Positions 34,996 through 42,823 are shown, counted from the first letter of the stretch. The stretch: DNA of 45,891 nt from a virus (IMGVR_UViG_3300009537_000938:1-45891), one strand, 5' to 3'. Translations and numbers: made by a program. The notes: generated by a model from the sequence alone, not told the origin.

Positions 34996-37043
34996 TGCGC
35001 TTCGACTCATACGGGTTCTTCTGGGAAGATAAACCGCGCACCAGTAGCCGGGAACCAGTCAACAGGCCCATCCCCGCAATCCCTGACACCGGCTGGACTG
35101 CGCCGACGGATTTCCCAAACCTGTCTGCTGCAAAGGTGCTGGCGATTGACCTTGAGACATACGATCCAAACCTTAAAACAAGCGGGCCGGGCAATGTGCG
35201 CTTGGATGGAAATATCTGCGGCATCGCGGTAGGCGCAGACGACGACGGGCGCTGGTACTTCCCGATGCGCCATACGGTAGGCGGCGGCAATCTTGACCCG
35301 GAGGCGGTGCTCAACTGGGCGCGACACGAGCTTGGCAGGGCTTCCCAGCCGAAGGTCGGCGCGAACCTGATGTATGACCTTGGCTGGCTGGACGCGGAGG
35401 GCGTCGAGGTCAGAGGGGAGCTGATCGACGTGCAGTTTGCCGAGGCGCTATTGAATGAGCATGCCTTCAGCTACAGCCTGCAAGCGCTGGCCAAGCAATA
35501 TTTGAACGAGGGCAAAGTAAACAACGCAATGTACGAGTGGGCGGAGCAGGCTTACGGCGGCAAGGCGCAAGGTGGCAACATTTATAGATGCCCGGCAGCG
35601 CTTGTCGGTCCCTACGGCGAGGGCGACGTTGATCTGCCGCTGCGTATTTGGCAACGCCAGAAACCCCTGCTTGAAAAAGAAGGGCTTTTAGACTTATTCA
35701 AACTTGAATGCGCCCTGATGCCAATGCTGCTCGCCATGCGCAAGCGCGGCGTGCGGGTATCAACAGACAACGCGACGGAGGTCAGCGCGGAGTTTCTAAA
35801 GCGCGAGGCATACTGGCAGGGCAAGTTAGATCATGCCGCCGGGCAGCACGTGGATATCTGGGCAGCGGAGTCCATCTCAAAGGCATTCGACAAGGCTGGT
35901 CTGTCATATCCCACAACGGCCAAGAGCAAGAAGCCGTCCTTCACGAAGCCGTGGCTTATGGCACATGATAGCGAGCTGGCGCAAGCTGTCATGGAAGCGC
36001 GCAAGTACAACAAGAATCGAGGCACGTTCGTCGACGGCTTTGTGTCTACGCACAACATCAACGGGCGCATTCACGCAGAGGCGCATCCGTTGCGTAAGGT
36101 GTCCGAGGAAGGCGGCACGTCGGGTACGGTCAGTGGCAGATTTTCATATTCAAATCCGAACTTGCAACAAATTCCGGCACGCGACATTGAAATGAAAAAA
36201 CTGATCCGTGGCATGTTTGTGCCAGACGAGGGCGACAAGCAATGGCGGTGCTATGACTACAGCCAAATTGAATACCGCCTGATGGCGCACTATGCCATCG
36301 GTGAGGGCAGCGACGACGTGCGGCAGCAGTATGCGGACGATCCTAAAACGGATTTCCACGAAGCGACGAGGCAACTCATTTATGAAATGACAGGTAAGCT
36401 CATGGATAGAAAACCGGCCAAAGGTATCAACTTCGGCCTCGCTTATGGTATGCAAGAGAACGCACTTGCGCGGCATCTAGGTTTGCCAAAGGACGAGGCA
36501 ATACAGTTAATGCACCACTACCACACAGGTGTGCCGTTCGTTAAAAGAACGTTCGACGCTTGCTCAGACAGAGCCGTTGAACGCGGCTATGTTAAAACGT
36601 TGCTGGGCAGGCGTGGGAGGTTCCCGTTTTGGGAGGCCAACGATTACGAACTGGGCAAAGAGCTGGGGCAGAGCCTTGACCCCGACAAGTTGTTGGCGCA
36701 GATAAACGCCGCGCGGGATCTCGCTGTATTAAATCAGAAGCGAGCACCACGGGCAGGTGTCAGGCGCGCCCGGACGCACAAGGCACTGAACAGTGTTATG
36801 CAAGGCGGGGCGGCGGACTTAATGAAAAAGGCCATGCTGGATATCTGGCAAAGCGGTGTTTGCGACGTGGTAGGCGTGCCGCTGATCACGGTACACGATG
36901 AGCTGGACTTCAGCGATCCCGGCACAGCGGAAGCTGAGGAAGCTTTTAAGGATATCGCACACATGATGGAGAACGCCATACAACTGAAAGTGCCGATTAT
37001 TGTAGATTGTGAAATAGGACCTAACTGGGGAAATTTGAAATGA
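34995..37043 (+). CDS. DNA polymerase, family A (Pol I type)
   Basis: 682 residues. It has a 3'-5' exonuclease domain with AIDLETYD (D52, E54), NLMYDLGWL and YGEGDVDL. The polymerase domain has motif A CYDYSQIEYRLMAHY (about residue 418), motif B PAKGINFGLAYGM (about 476) and motif C VHDELDF (about 632). There is no 5'-3' exonuclease domain, as in other phage enzymes. It copies the phage genome with the helicases and clamp. It overlaps the clamp-like gene by one base and the next gene by four. Confidence 0.95.
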   Translation: MRFDSYGFFWEDKPRTSSREPVNRPIPAIPDTGWTAPTDFPNLSAAKVLAIDLETYDPNLKTSGPGNVRLDGNICGIAVGADDDGRWYFPMRHTVGGGNLDPEAVLNWARHELGRASQPKVGANLMYDLGWLDAEGVEVRGELIDVQFAEALLNEHAFSYSLQALAKQYLNEGKVNNAMYEWAEQAYGGKAQGGNIYRCPAALVGPYGEGDVDLPLRIWQRQKPLLEKEGLLDLFKLECALMPMLLAMRKRGVRVSTDNATEVSAEFLKREAYWQGKLDHAAGQHVDIWAAESISKAFDKAGLSYPTTAKSKKPSFTKPWLMAHDSELAQAVMEARKYNKNRGTFVDGFVSTHNINGRIHAEAHPLRKVSEEGGTSGTVSGRFSYSNPNLQQIPARDIEMKKLIRGMFVPDEGDKQWRCYDYSQIEYRLMAHYAIGEGSDDVRQQYADDPKTDFHEATRQLIYEMTGKLMDRKPAKGINFGLAYGMQENALARHLGLPKDEAIQLMHHYHTGVPFVKRTFDACSDRAVERGYVKTLLGRRGRFPFWEANDYELGKELGQSLDPDKLLAQINAARDLAVLNQKRAPRAGVRRARTHKALNSVMQGGAADLMKKAMLDIWQSGVCDVVGVPLITVHDELDFSDPGTAEAEEAFKDIAHMMENAIQLKVPIIVDCEIGPNWGNLK

Positions 37044-37312
37044 GTGACTTTGAAAAAAACAAACGGCTTGCGGAGCTGATGAAGATCGAGGACTTCCGGG
37101 CGGTGAAGCCTTACGTGTGGGCTAACGTGCATACGCAATACAACCCGTTCAGGAACGCCGAGCAGCTGCAAAGCATCATAGACAAGTACAAGCCAGCCAT
37201 GGTACATGACGGGGAGGTGTGGTTTGTGAATGATAGCGAGAATAATTTAGAGGCGGTAAGTGACGCGCGGTTGCCGACGGCGGTGTGCAAGTGGGTGGTG
37301 TTGAATAAATGA
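37040..37312 (+). CDS. Conserved hypothetical protein
   Basis: 90 residues. Opening FEKNKRLAELMKIEDFRAVK, central EQLQSIIDKYKPAMVHDGEV. Soluble. It follows the polymerase with a four-base overlap and is seen in this position in other phages; no function is known. Confidence 0.65.
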   Translation: MSDFEKNKRLAELMKIEDFRAVKPYVWANVHTQYNPFRNAEQLQSIIDKYKPAMVHDGEVWFVNDSENNLEAVSDARLPTAVCKWVVLNK

Positions 37313-37551
37313 TCCTGTTCATCTCAACATTCGCGGCGGTGTTCCTATTATCGTTTCAACAGCAAAATGTCGTGGGCGGGCATTTCTTTTATGCTGCCAT
37401 TACGTCGATGCTGATCGCAGCGGCGCAGTTCGCCATGTTCAAAGGCGTTATCGCCAGTGATTTAATCGGCGTGCTTTATATGGGAACAGGTGGCGCGGTC
37501 GGCGTCACGTTATCAATGTTTGTGCATCGTAAAGTTATCAAAAAGAAATAA
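37309..37551 (+). CDS. Small membrane protein
   Basis: 80 residues with two or three membrane segments (FISTFAAVFLLSF, FFYAAITSMLIAAAQFAMF, LIGVLYMGTGGAVGVTLSMF) and a basic tail KKK. ATGA overlap with the previous gene. Function unknown. Confidence 0.68.
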   Translation: MILFISTFAAVFLLSFQQQNVVGGHFFYAAITSMLIAAAQFAMFKGVIASDLIGVLYMGTGGAVGVTLSMFVHRKVIKKK

Positions 37552-37560
37552 GGAGATCGT

Positions 37561-37734
37561 ATGTTAGTATTAGGCAGGAACGCAGGGCAGTCGATTATGA
37601 TCGGCGACGACATCATTATCACTGTATTGGACGTGAACCACGGGCAGGTGAAGATCGGCGTAGTTGCGCCGCGCGAGGTTGCCGTGCATCGAGAAGAAAT
37701 TTATGAACGCGTACAAAAGGAGAAAGGCTTATGA
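37561..37734 (+). CDS. csrA: Carbon storage regulator CsrA
   Basis: 57 residues, a full-length Csr[21 protein letters not shown] is the usual first strand set, and [20 protein letters not shown] the final strand and helix; the RNA-contacting residues L4, R6 and R44 are kept. CsrA binds GGA motifs at ribosome-binding sites to control translation, mostly of host carbon and virulence genes. A phage copy could redirect host translation or regulate phage mRNAs. ATG 37561 follows AAGGAGATCGT; its end overlaps the cupin gene (ATGA). Confidence 0.93.
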   Translation: MLVLGRNAGQSIMIGDDIIITVLDVNHGQVKIGVVAPREVAVHREEIYERVQKEKGL

Positions 37735-38081
37735 TTGAGCGGCGCCCTTGGGGGCACTGGGAAATGCTGGACGAAGGCGACGGTTACTGGGTGAAGATGA
37801 TCACGGTCAACCCCGGTTGCAGACTGTCGTTGCAACGGCATGAACATCGCAGCGAGCGCTGGACGCTATTAAGCGGGCGCGCGCTTGTTACGCTCGGCGA
37901 TCTAAAACTGCGGCGCTGGGAAGGGTACAGCCAGACCATTGAGATCAGGGCAGGGGTGTTGCATCGCTTAGCGAATGATGGCGCGGCACCGCTGCATGTA
38001 TTGGAAATTGCGCTGGGCGACATATTGTCTGAGGATGATATCGAGCGCTGGGAGGATGATTATGCGCGTGCAGAAAAATGA
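37731..38081 (+). CDS. Cupin, mannose-6-phosphate isomerase type
   Basis: 116 residues. [40 protein letters not shown] and [10 protein letters not shown] mark the metal-binding cupin found at the C-terminus of ManC-type mannose-6-phosphate isomerase/guanylyltransferase enzymes. His and Glu metal ligands are retained (QRHEHRSE, then H of GVLHR). A stand-alone phage copy may change surface polysaccharide precursor supply. Coupled to csrA. Confidence 0.85.
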   Translation: MIERRPWGHWEMLDEGDGYWVKMITVNPGCRLSLQRHEHRSERWTLLSGRALVTLGDLKLRRWEGYSQTIEIRAGVLHRLANDGAAPLHVLEIALGDILSEDDIERWEDDYARAEK

Positions 38082-38335
38082 AAACTATAATCCACATTAA
38101 CCAACACGAGATAAAAGCGAACGCGAAAGACAACGGGCGGCGCCCTGTCATTACTGTTAAAACATACAAGTCGAATCGTTACGCGCACGCAGTGGACGTA
38201 CACGGCGCTTCGCGTGTCGTGTATTCGCCGGGCAAGCCATTATCCTGCGGCGCACGGGTATGGGTTGAAACGCACGGCGAGGTCACGTTATACGATGAAA
38301 ATGGGGGTATATTAACAAACACTAATATAAAATAG
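38078..38335 (+). CDS. Conserved phage hypothetical protein
   Basis: 85 residues. Pattern [63 protein letters not shown]: a frequent small phage family, function unknown. ATGA overlap with the cupin. Last gene before promoter copy 2. Confidence 0.75.
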   Translation: MKTIIHINQHEIKANAKDNGRRPVITVKTYKSNRYAHAVDVHGASRVVYSPGKPLSCGARVWVETHGEVTLYDENGGILTNTNIK

Positions 38336-38340
38336 CGGCT

Positions 38341-38400
38341 AAGTGTTTGATTGTAAAAGGGAAAAATAAATGTTTACATTTCTGTGTAAATGGGTATAAT
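38341..38400 (+). promoter_or_regulatory. Conserved phage promoter block with palindromic operator, copy 2
   Basis: -35 TTTACA 38373-38378, -10 TATAAT 38395-38400, spacing 16. The -35 hexamer is also the left arm of the palindrome TTTACA-TTTCTG-TGTAAA (38373-38390), placing a likely repressor dimer site over the spacer. A-rich upstream sequence is shared with copies 1 and 3. The 45-base leader to the gene at 38445 contains AAAGCACACATAACAG, also conserved. Confidence 0.82.
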
Positions 38401-38444
38401 TAATTACACGGTAACACATAAAGCACACATAACAGGAGCACGAC

Positions 38445-38648
38445 ATGAACAACGCACAGAAAATACGAGCAGCAAAAATTGTTAACATTTACGTGGGGTT
38501 CTTGGATCAGGACGTTGCTATAACGAAGACTGAGGCGCTGCGAATTGCAAATGAGAACAAGCTGCTCGAAGTTGTATTTTACGCTGAGACAACAAACGAG
38601 TACGCCGAAGCGCGACTGGTTAACGTAACTCGCCCAAGCGAATACTAA
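38445..38648 (+). CDS. Hypothetical early protein
   Basis: 67 residues. NNAQKIRAAKIVNIYVGFL start, then ALRIANENKLLEVVFY and C-terminal LVNVTRPSEY. First gene behind promoter copy 2. No function recognised. Confidence 0.65.
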   Translation: MNNAQKIRAAKIVNIYVGFLDQDVAITKTEALRIANENKLLEVVFYAETTNEYAEARLVNVTRPSEY

Positions 38649-38659
38649 GGAGAAGGATC

Positions 38660-38908
38660 ATGATTGAAATGACGCGCAAAGAAGCAAACTCAGTTCTAGC
38701 ACTTGCTGTATACGGCATTGTTGAAGGGGAAAATCACCAAGCAGATTGGGCAACACACATTAACGATAGCTACGATGTACCTTGCGCACGCAACTGCTTC
38801 GAGGATTTTTTAAACGCTATTAAAATAATGAGCGATGCGCAGGTTGAACGCCTTGTTGAAGACGTGCGCGAATATGAAAAAGAAACAAACGAAGGAGAAG
38901 GATCATGA
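38660..38908 (+). CDS. Hypothetical acidic early protein
   Basis: 82 residues. The C-terminal third is strongly acidic (VREYEKETNEGEGS). Ribosome-binding site AAGGAGAAGGATC before ATG 38660; the same block recurs before the gene at 39072. Function unknown. Confidence 0.65.
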   Translation: MIEMTRKEANSVLALAVYGIVEGENHQADWATHINDSYDVPCARNCFEDFLNAIKIMSDAQVERLVEDVREYEKETNEGEGS

Positions 38909-39024
38909 CTAATGCACAACGAAATCTAGCTTCGCAAGTTGTTGCTCAGCTACTATTAAATAACCAACTGACCCCGGCTGATGCGTCTGCTTTGCTACGG
39001 TCTTGGTGGTTAAACTCTGATTGA
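38905..39024 (+). CDS. Small hypothetical protein, 39 residues
   Basis: ATG 38905 overlaps the preceding stop (ATGA). NAQRNLASQVVAQLLLNNQL then a Trp-Trp containing C-terminal helix LRSWWLNSD. The N-terminus resembles that of the 38445 product (NAQK), so the two may be related. Function unknown. Confidence 0.55.
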   Translation: MTNAQRNLASQVVAQLLLNNQLTPADASALLRSWWLNSD

Positions 39025-39041
39025 TAAATCGTAACATTAAT

Positions 39042-39055
39042 GCCTCGCAAGAGGC
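39042..39055 (+). other. GCAA-tetraloop hairpin before ribosome-binding site
   Basis: GCCTC-GCAA-GAGGC, a small GNRA hairpin in the spacer ahead of AAGGAGAAGGATC. No U tract; more likely mRNA stabilisation or processing than termination. Confidence 0.5.
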
Positions 39056-39071
39056 TTGAAGGAGAAGGATC

Positions 39072-39335
39072 ATGAAACTACTAGACGCGGAATACTTACG
39101 GCACAACCTGACTTGCATTGCGGCGGACTATCGCCAGCAGGAAGATGAATTGGAACTTGCCCATTTCTACAAGGACATTGCCCGAGCACTGCGCAGCAAG
39201 TTCGGTGGCAGCTTCAGGGATCTTGATGTTGATGACTTGCACCAGCTTTGCGCCGAGTATGATCTCGTTACTGAATATGAAGATTTGCTGGACGTTCGCG
39301 AAGAAGTCGAAATAATCTTTAAGGAGGTGCGCTAA
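39072..39335 (+). CDS. Hypothetical acidic helical protein
   Basis: 87 residues, helical, with DVDDLHQLCAEYDLVTEYED in the middle and a basic end. Strong ribosome-binding site. One-base overlap with the next gene (TAATG). Function unknown. Confidence 0.65.
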   Translation: MKLLDAEYLRHNLTCIAADYRQQEDELELAHFYKDIARALRSKFGGSFRDLDVDDLHQLCAEYDLVTEYEDLLDVREEVEIIFKEVR

Positions 39336-39496
39336 TGGATCACTACAAACAACAGGTTAACACGCGACTTGAGCAGTACCGCGACGTGATGGAAAAGAAG
39401 AACTACCTGCGCGGCGCGATTAAAGCATGCAGCAAGCAGGACATGCGTGAATGGCTCAAGCAGAAGATGGAGAGCATAGAAAGTGGACAAGGTTGA
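39335..39496 (+). CDS. Hypothetical basic helical protein, 53 residues
   Basis: ATG 39335. DHYKQQVNTRLEQYRDVMEK then KACSKQDMREWLKQKMESIE. All-helical, charged. Overlaps the HTH gene at 39483 by 14 bases. Function unknown. Confidence 0.6.
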   Translation: MDHYKQQVNTRLEQYRDVMEKKNYLRGAIKACSKQDMREWLKQKMESIESGQG

Positions 39497-39686
39497 TTTC
39501 GACAAGCTGGCCGATGCCCACGGCATGTCCGGCAAGAGCCGCAAGGCGTGCAAGAACGTGCTGGTGCATAACATGCGCCACGTAGACGCCGCGCGCGAGG
39601 CAAGCTGTACCCCGGCGCTGGTGACTAATGCGCTGAAACGACTTGACCGCGAGACGTGTGATTGTTGCGGGCAGGTATTACGATAG
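39483..39686 (+). CDS. TrfB/KorA-type HTH protein
   Basis: 67 residues, start GTG 39483. NMRHVDAAREASCTPALVTN is a helix-turn-helix of the plasmid TrfB-type repressor kind. The C-terminal DCCGQVLR could chelate a metal. A candidate regulator for the palindromic operators, though this is only inference. Confidence 0.6.
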   Translation: MDKVDFDKLADAHGMSGKSRKACKNVLVHNMRHVDAAREASCTPALVTNALKRLDRETCDCCGQVLR

Positions 39687-39697
39687 AGGAGAACGAC

Positions 39698-39868
39698 ATG
39701 ATCAACGACAACCAGAGAACAGCACCGGAACAAACACTTCGCGATTATGTAGATCGCCGCTTTGACAAGACCTTGTTTCAGTATCGCAAACCGCCGTTCA
39801 TTGACGGTAGCGGCGCGGTAGTGGTTATGGATCGCCGCAACACACCCGAGCGCCGGGCGGTGTGCTAA
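39698..39868 (+). CDS. Hypothetical protein, 56 residues
   Basis: ATG 39698 after AGAGGAGAACGAC. Arg- and Asp-rich: LRDYVDRRFDKTLFQYRK, then VVVMDRRNTPERRAVC. Function unknown. Confidence 0.6.
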   Translation: MINDNQRTAPEQTLRDYVDRRFDKTLFQYRKPPFIDGSGAVVVMDRRNTPERRAVC

Positions 39869-39891
39869 ATAAGGCTATTGGAGGAAATGAA

Positions 39892-40122
39892 ATGAACGAG
39901 TTAGAGCGATGCTTCACTGTAAGGTATGAAAAAGCTATTGGCGATGATCGTAGCGTTGAAATAGCCCCATTGGTGGGCGGCGATTTTCGCGTAAAGTTCA
40001 CTAATGAAGATGGGATTACAACCAAATTCATTCTGTCCGCGGAGGCTATTGAGGTATTTATTGATTTATATTCCCATATTGAGTGTGAGATATGGGCACA
40101 AGGAAGAAAGAAGGAGTGCTGA
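39892..40122 (+). CDS. Hypothetical protein, 76 residues
   Basis: ATG 39892, eight bases after GGAGG. Beta-rich with CFTVRYEKAIGDDRSVEIAP and an alpha-helical end. No family recognised. Confidence 0.62.
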   Translation: MNELERCFTVRYEKAIGDDRSVEIAPLVGGDFRVKFTNEDGITTKFILSAEAIEVFIDLYSHIECEIWAQGRKKEC

Positions 40123-40123
40123 T

Positions 40124-40246
40124 ATGTACCCAACATTAGAATCAGTTAATATTGTACTCTACATCGTAGCCGGAATCCTAGGATTTGGTGTTGTAACGGC
40201 TTTGGCTATCTTGTTTATGGTTGGTAGGAAGGAGGATGAATTATGA
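40124..40246 (+). CDS. Small single-pass membrane protein
   Basis: 40 residues from ATG 40124. One membrane segment, IVLYIVAGILGFGVVTALAI, with a short acidic tail. ATGA overlap with the next gene. Function unknown. Confidence 0.6.
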   Translation: MYPTLESVNIVLYIVAGILGFGVVTALAILFMVGRKEDEL

Positions 40247-40536
40247 GTAACACAGCGTACAAAATCAAAGTAATGCAGGCTTTTGAGGATGGGGAAGAGA
40301 TTGAATACTTCCAAGAGGGTAGCGTATGGCAGATAGCAACCACGCCATCATGGGATTGGCTACGCAAGAGTTACCGCATCAAATCCCAGCCTAAAGATAT
40401 ATGGGTGAATGAGTTCAAAGAAGGTCTTAGGGACGAGGTTTATTGTACAAAAGAAGCCGCCGAGGCCGGTGGTAAGACATATACAGGATCAATTATATTG
40501 AGGACAGCCGTTCACTACCGGGAGATAATAGAATGA
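40243..40536 (+). CDS. Conserved phage hypothetical protein
   Basis: 97 residues. AYKIKVMQAFEDGEEIEYFQ, then WDWLRKSYRIK: a small family common in phage accessory regions, probably with an Ala-Trp rich beta fold. ATGA overlaps at both ends. Confidence 0.65.
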   Translation: MSNTAYKIKVMQAFEDGEEIEYFQEGSVWQIATTPSWDWLRKSYRIKSQPKDIWVNEFKEGLRDEVYCTKEAAEAGGKTYTGSIILRTAVHYREIIE

Positions 40537-40718
40537 CCATTCACATCTTACCCACACACAAGACCCTTGAACGTCAGGCAGAGATTGAGCGCGACACGGG
40601 CAGAGTCCTGAAAGTCAACGGGGTGCTGGAGCTACCCCCGCTTAATGACGACCTTATGGATGCCTTGTTTAATATTATCAGGGCGCAGGGGGAGACAAAT
40701 GAAGAAAACTATACTTGA
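40533..40718 (+). CDS. Hypothetical protein, 61 residues
   Basis: Acidic C-terminus, central TGRVLKVNGVLELPPLNDD. Overlaps the upstream gene (ATGA) and may overlap the YopX-like gene if that starts at 40699. Function unknown. Confidence 0.55.
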   Translation: MTIHILPTHKTLERQAEIERDTGRVLKVNGVLELPPLNDDLMDALFNIIRAQGETNEENYT

Positions 40719-40767
40719 AACAGTTGAATCAACGATGGCTGGGTTAAGAGCTGTTAATGGAGGGCTT

Positions 40768-41217
40768 ATGAGAGAGGTTAAGTTTAGGGCGCTAAACTCA
40801 GATAATGAATTGATTTATGGCCTCCCTTATACGGACGGCGTTAATGAAACGACTTATTACAAAGAGTTTAATAACCGCATGTGTTGGAGAAATGAAGATG
40901 GCGCACACTGTAACCAGCCATATAAGAACGGGACGTTAATGCAATACACCGGACTAAAGGATAAGAGCGGAACGGAGATATATGAGGGGGATATAGTAAT
41001 AACTGAGCAACCAGAAATCCGAGATGATTGCGATACTTGGGTAAGAACGGATTGGGGTAATGCGGTTGTGTCGATAACACCAGAAAGCGGCGTAACCATG
41101 AAAACAGATGGTGGTGATTATTGGTCTTGGGATGATGATGCAACTGTAATGCATATAAGATTTATTGAAATCATCGGCAACATATATGAAAACCCTGAAC
41201 TGCTGGAGGACAAATGA
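40768..41217 (+). CDS. YopX-family protein, copy 1
   Basis: 149 residues from ATG 40768 after AATGGAGGGCTT; ATG 40699 with GGGGGAGA before it would add 23 residues. The YopX fold is marked by MREVKFRAL at the start, LMQYTGLKDKSGTEIYEGDI in the middle and FIEIIGNIYENPELL at the end. Function unknown in phages; the family is spread by gene duplication. The stop overlaps copy 2's ATG. Confidence 0.85.
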   Translation: MREVKFRALNSDNELIYGLPYTDGVNETTYYKEFNNRMCWRNEDGAHCNQPYKNGTLMQYTGLKDKSGTEIYEGDIVITEQPEIRDDCDTWVRTDWGNAVVSITPESGVTMKTDGGDYWSWDDDATVMHIRFIEIIGNIYENPELLEDK

Positions 41218-41585
41218 GAGAGATTAAGTTCAGGGCGTGGGATGGTATTCACATGATTTATAATGTCCCCTTAACTAGCAGAGGCGAAGCAATTATCACA
41301 AATCAAGATAACATGGTGGTTATTTCTGACAGTGCCCCTGCACCAATCGTTGATACCGTTATGCAATACACCGGCCTCAAGGATAAGAACGGAGTTGAGA
41401 TATATGAGGGGGATATTATAAATGAAGACCACAAATATGGCTGGAAAAAGCATGTAATGGTATTGGATTATTTTACTGCAAGTGATGATATGGGTGTTGA
41501 TGTTTACGGGTATCCTAACGTTAATGGTACGTGTGAAATCATCGGCAACATATATGAAAACCCTGAACTATTGGAGGACTTATGA
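41214..41585 (+). CDS. YopX-family protein, copy 2
   Basis: 123 residues. Same family marks as copy 1: MREIKFRAW, VMQYTGLKDKNGVEIYEGDI and CEIIGNIYENPELL. A 35-base stretch at 41535-41569 is identical to 41167-41201 in copy 1, so the duplication is recent or kept by conversion. Overlaps copy 1 by four bases. Confidence 0.85.
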   Translation: MREIKFRAWDGIHMIYNVPLTSRGEAIITNQDNMVVISDSAPAPIVDTVMQYTGLKDKNGVEIYEGDIINEDHKYGWKKHVMVLDYFTASDDMGVDVYGYPNVNGTCEIIGNIYENPELLEDL

Positions 41586-41857
41586 CCGACTACGCAGACG
41601 AATGTAACCTTGAGTACCAACGTCGGGAAGAAGAGGGAGAGAAGCGGCGGGAACGTGTTTATGACCTGACCGAGGAATTAGAGCAATACCCCGAAGTGTT
41701 CAGGGAAGCCCTGAAAGAGTCTATCAGTGAAATGGAAGACCTCACGGAACTCCACAGGCTTGTCATGCTGGGTGAGGACAGGGCAACCCATATCATGCGT
41801 AAAGACTTCAGGCGGTATTGTAAGCGGTTGGCAGAGGAGCAGAGTGATGAAACCTGA
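41582..41857 (+). CDS. Hypothetical acidic helical protein
   Basis: 91 residues, highly charged (EYQRREEEGEKRRERVYDL), with no hydrophobic segment. Overlaps the YopX gene by four bases. No function recognised. Confidence 0.6.
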   Translation: MTDYADECNLEYQRREEEGEKRRERVYDLTEELEQYPEVFREALKESISEMEDLTELHRLVMLGEDRATHIMRKDFRRYCKRLAEEQSDET

Positions 41858-42158
41858 AACATTAAAACGGATAGCGGAGTGGGTTGGGTATCCATCTGAT
41901 GAGTCGAGTGCTTATACTGGCAAAACATACCTGTCTTTGTGGATAAATGGTGAATGGACTGAGTACACCGGCCTCACCCCTGAGCAATCAATGGAGATAT
42001 TGAAGAAGTTGCTTGATGAGGGATGTGTTGTCGGGAAAGACCGTGACGGCTATTGGATAACGCCATCAAAAGGCACAATCATCAAAATTGAAGGGGAAGA
42101 ATCCCTAGAACAATGCCTGCTTATGGCGGCAGAGGTTGAGAGTAAAGGAGCAGAGTGA
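41847..42158 (+). CDS. Hypothetical protein, 103 residues
   Basis: ATG 41847 after GGAGCAGAGTG. KPETLKRIAEWVGYPSDESS start, LTPEQSMEILKKLLDEGCVV in the middle. The GGAGCAGAGTGATG leader is repeated before the genes at 42158 and 42824. Function unknown. Confidence 0.62.
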   Translation: MKPETLKRIAEWVGYPSDESSAYTGKTYLSLWINGEWTEYTGLTPEQSMEILKKLLDEGCVVGKDRDGYWITPSKGTIIKIEGEESLEQCLLMAAEVESKGAE

Positions 42159-42274
42159 TGAATAAACTAACCCTGTTCCTCTGGCTTGCCTTCATCTGTT
42201 CCGATGCGTGGGCAGACGCTCCCATGATTGGGGAGATTGATACAACAATTGAAAGTTATGAGTGTGGAGGGTGA
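42158..42274 (+). CDS. Small exported peptide, 38 residues
   Basis: ATG 42158 overlaps the preceding stop. The N-terminus NKLTLFLWLAFICSDAWA is a Sec signal peptide, with AWA-DA as the cleavage site, leaving about 18 mature residues. It may be a periplasmic effector or a decayed gene. Confidence 0.4.
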   Translation: MNKLTLFLWLAFICSDAWADAPMIGEIDTTIESYECGG

Positions 42275-42460
42275 TATGAATGACCAAACAATGATAGCAA
42301 TGCACCAAGCCAGAAAAATATTACTAGTGCTTATACATCTGAGTGGTAAATTACCCTCATCCGAGGCTAGTGGTGTCCGAAGGAGTGTGGTTAAAATAGC
42401 AGAAGCTATGACTGACAAGGTAATTAAAGAATTGAACTTATGAGTGTGGAGGGTGATATG
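42258..42460 (+). repeat. 21-bp direct repeat carrying a ribosome-binding site
   Basis: Identical 21-base units at 42258-42278 and 42440-42460, each with GTGGAGGGTGATATG at its end. Each serves as the translation start of a small gene (ATG 42276 and ATG 42458). Confidence 0.75.
42276..42443 (+). CDS. Hypothetical protein, 55 residues
   Basis: ATG 42276 with GGAGG eight bases upstream. Amphipathic helix MIAMHQARKILLVLIHLSG followed by VVKIAEAMTDKVIKEL. Function unknown. Confidence 0.55.
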   Translation: MNDQTMIAMHQARKILLVLIHLSGKLPSSEASGVRRSVVKIAEAMTDKVIKELNL

Positions 42461-42640
42461 GAAGATAGTGTGGTTGTTGGGCTTATTGAAGTGATGGAGC
42501 AGGCTATTCGCTCTGGTGATTGGGTGGTGGATGGTGCTTGTGATCCTGATTCTATCCTAAACCACGCCAAACAACAGCTCAGAGAGCGGGGGTGGGTAAC
42601 GGACGGGATTACCGGAGAAACATGGTTTAAGGAGGACTGA
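42458..42640 (+). CDS. Hypothetical protein, 60 residues
   Basis: ATG 42458, with GGAGG upstream, is favoured over ATG 42440 (six residues longer) because it matches the repeat-borne start of the preceding gene. Contains WVVDGACDPDSILNHAKQQL. Function unknown. Confidence 0.6.
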   Translation: MEDSVVVGLIEVMEQAIRSGDWVVDGACDPDSILNHAKQQLRERGWVTDGITGETWFKED

Positions 42641-42641
42641 T

Positions 42642-42812
42642 ATGGAAGACTACAAAGAAGTCTGGTCAAACTACTACGACGAAGGACTGGCCGCTGGTAA
42701 GACAGAAGGCGAGGCTGGGCGGTATGCTGACGATAAGCTGGCTGAGTGGTATGCTGATTTAGCAGACCAGAGCCCTGTTATCAGTGTAAGGGAAAGGTTG
42801 ACGCATAGGTAA
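42642..42812 (+). CDS. Hypothetical acidic protein, 56 residues
   Basis: ATG 42642 after AAGGAGGACTGAT. EDYKEVWSNYYDEGLAAGKT then helix YADDKLAEWYADLADQ. Function unknown. Confidence 0.6.
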   Translation: MEDYKEVWSNYYDEGLAAGKTEGEAGRYADDKLAEWYADLADQSPVISVRERLTHR

Positions 42813-42823
42813 GGAGCAGAGTG

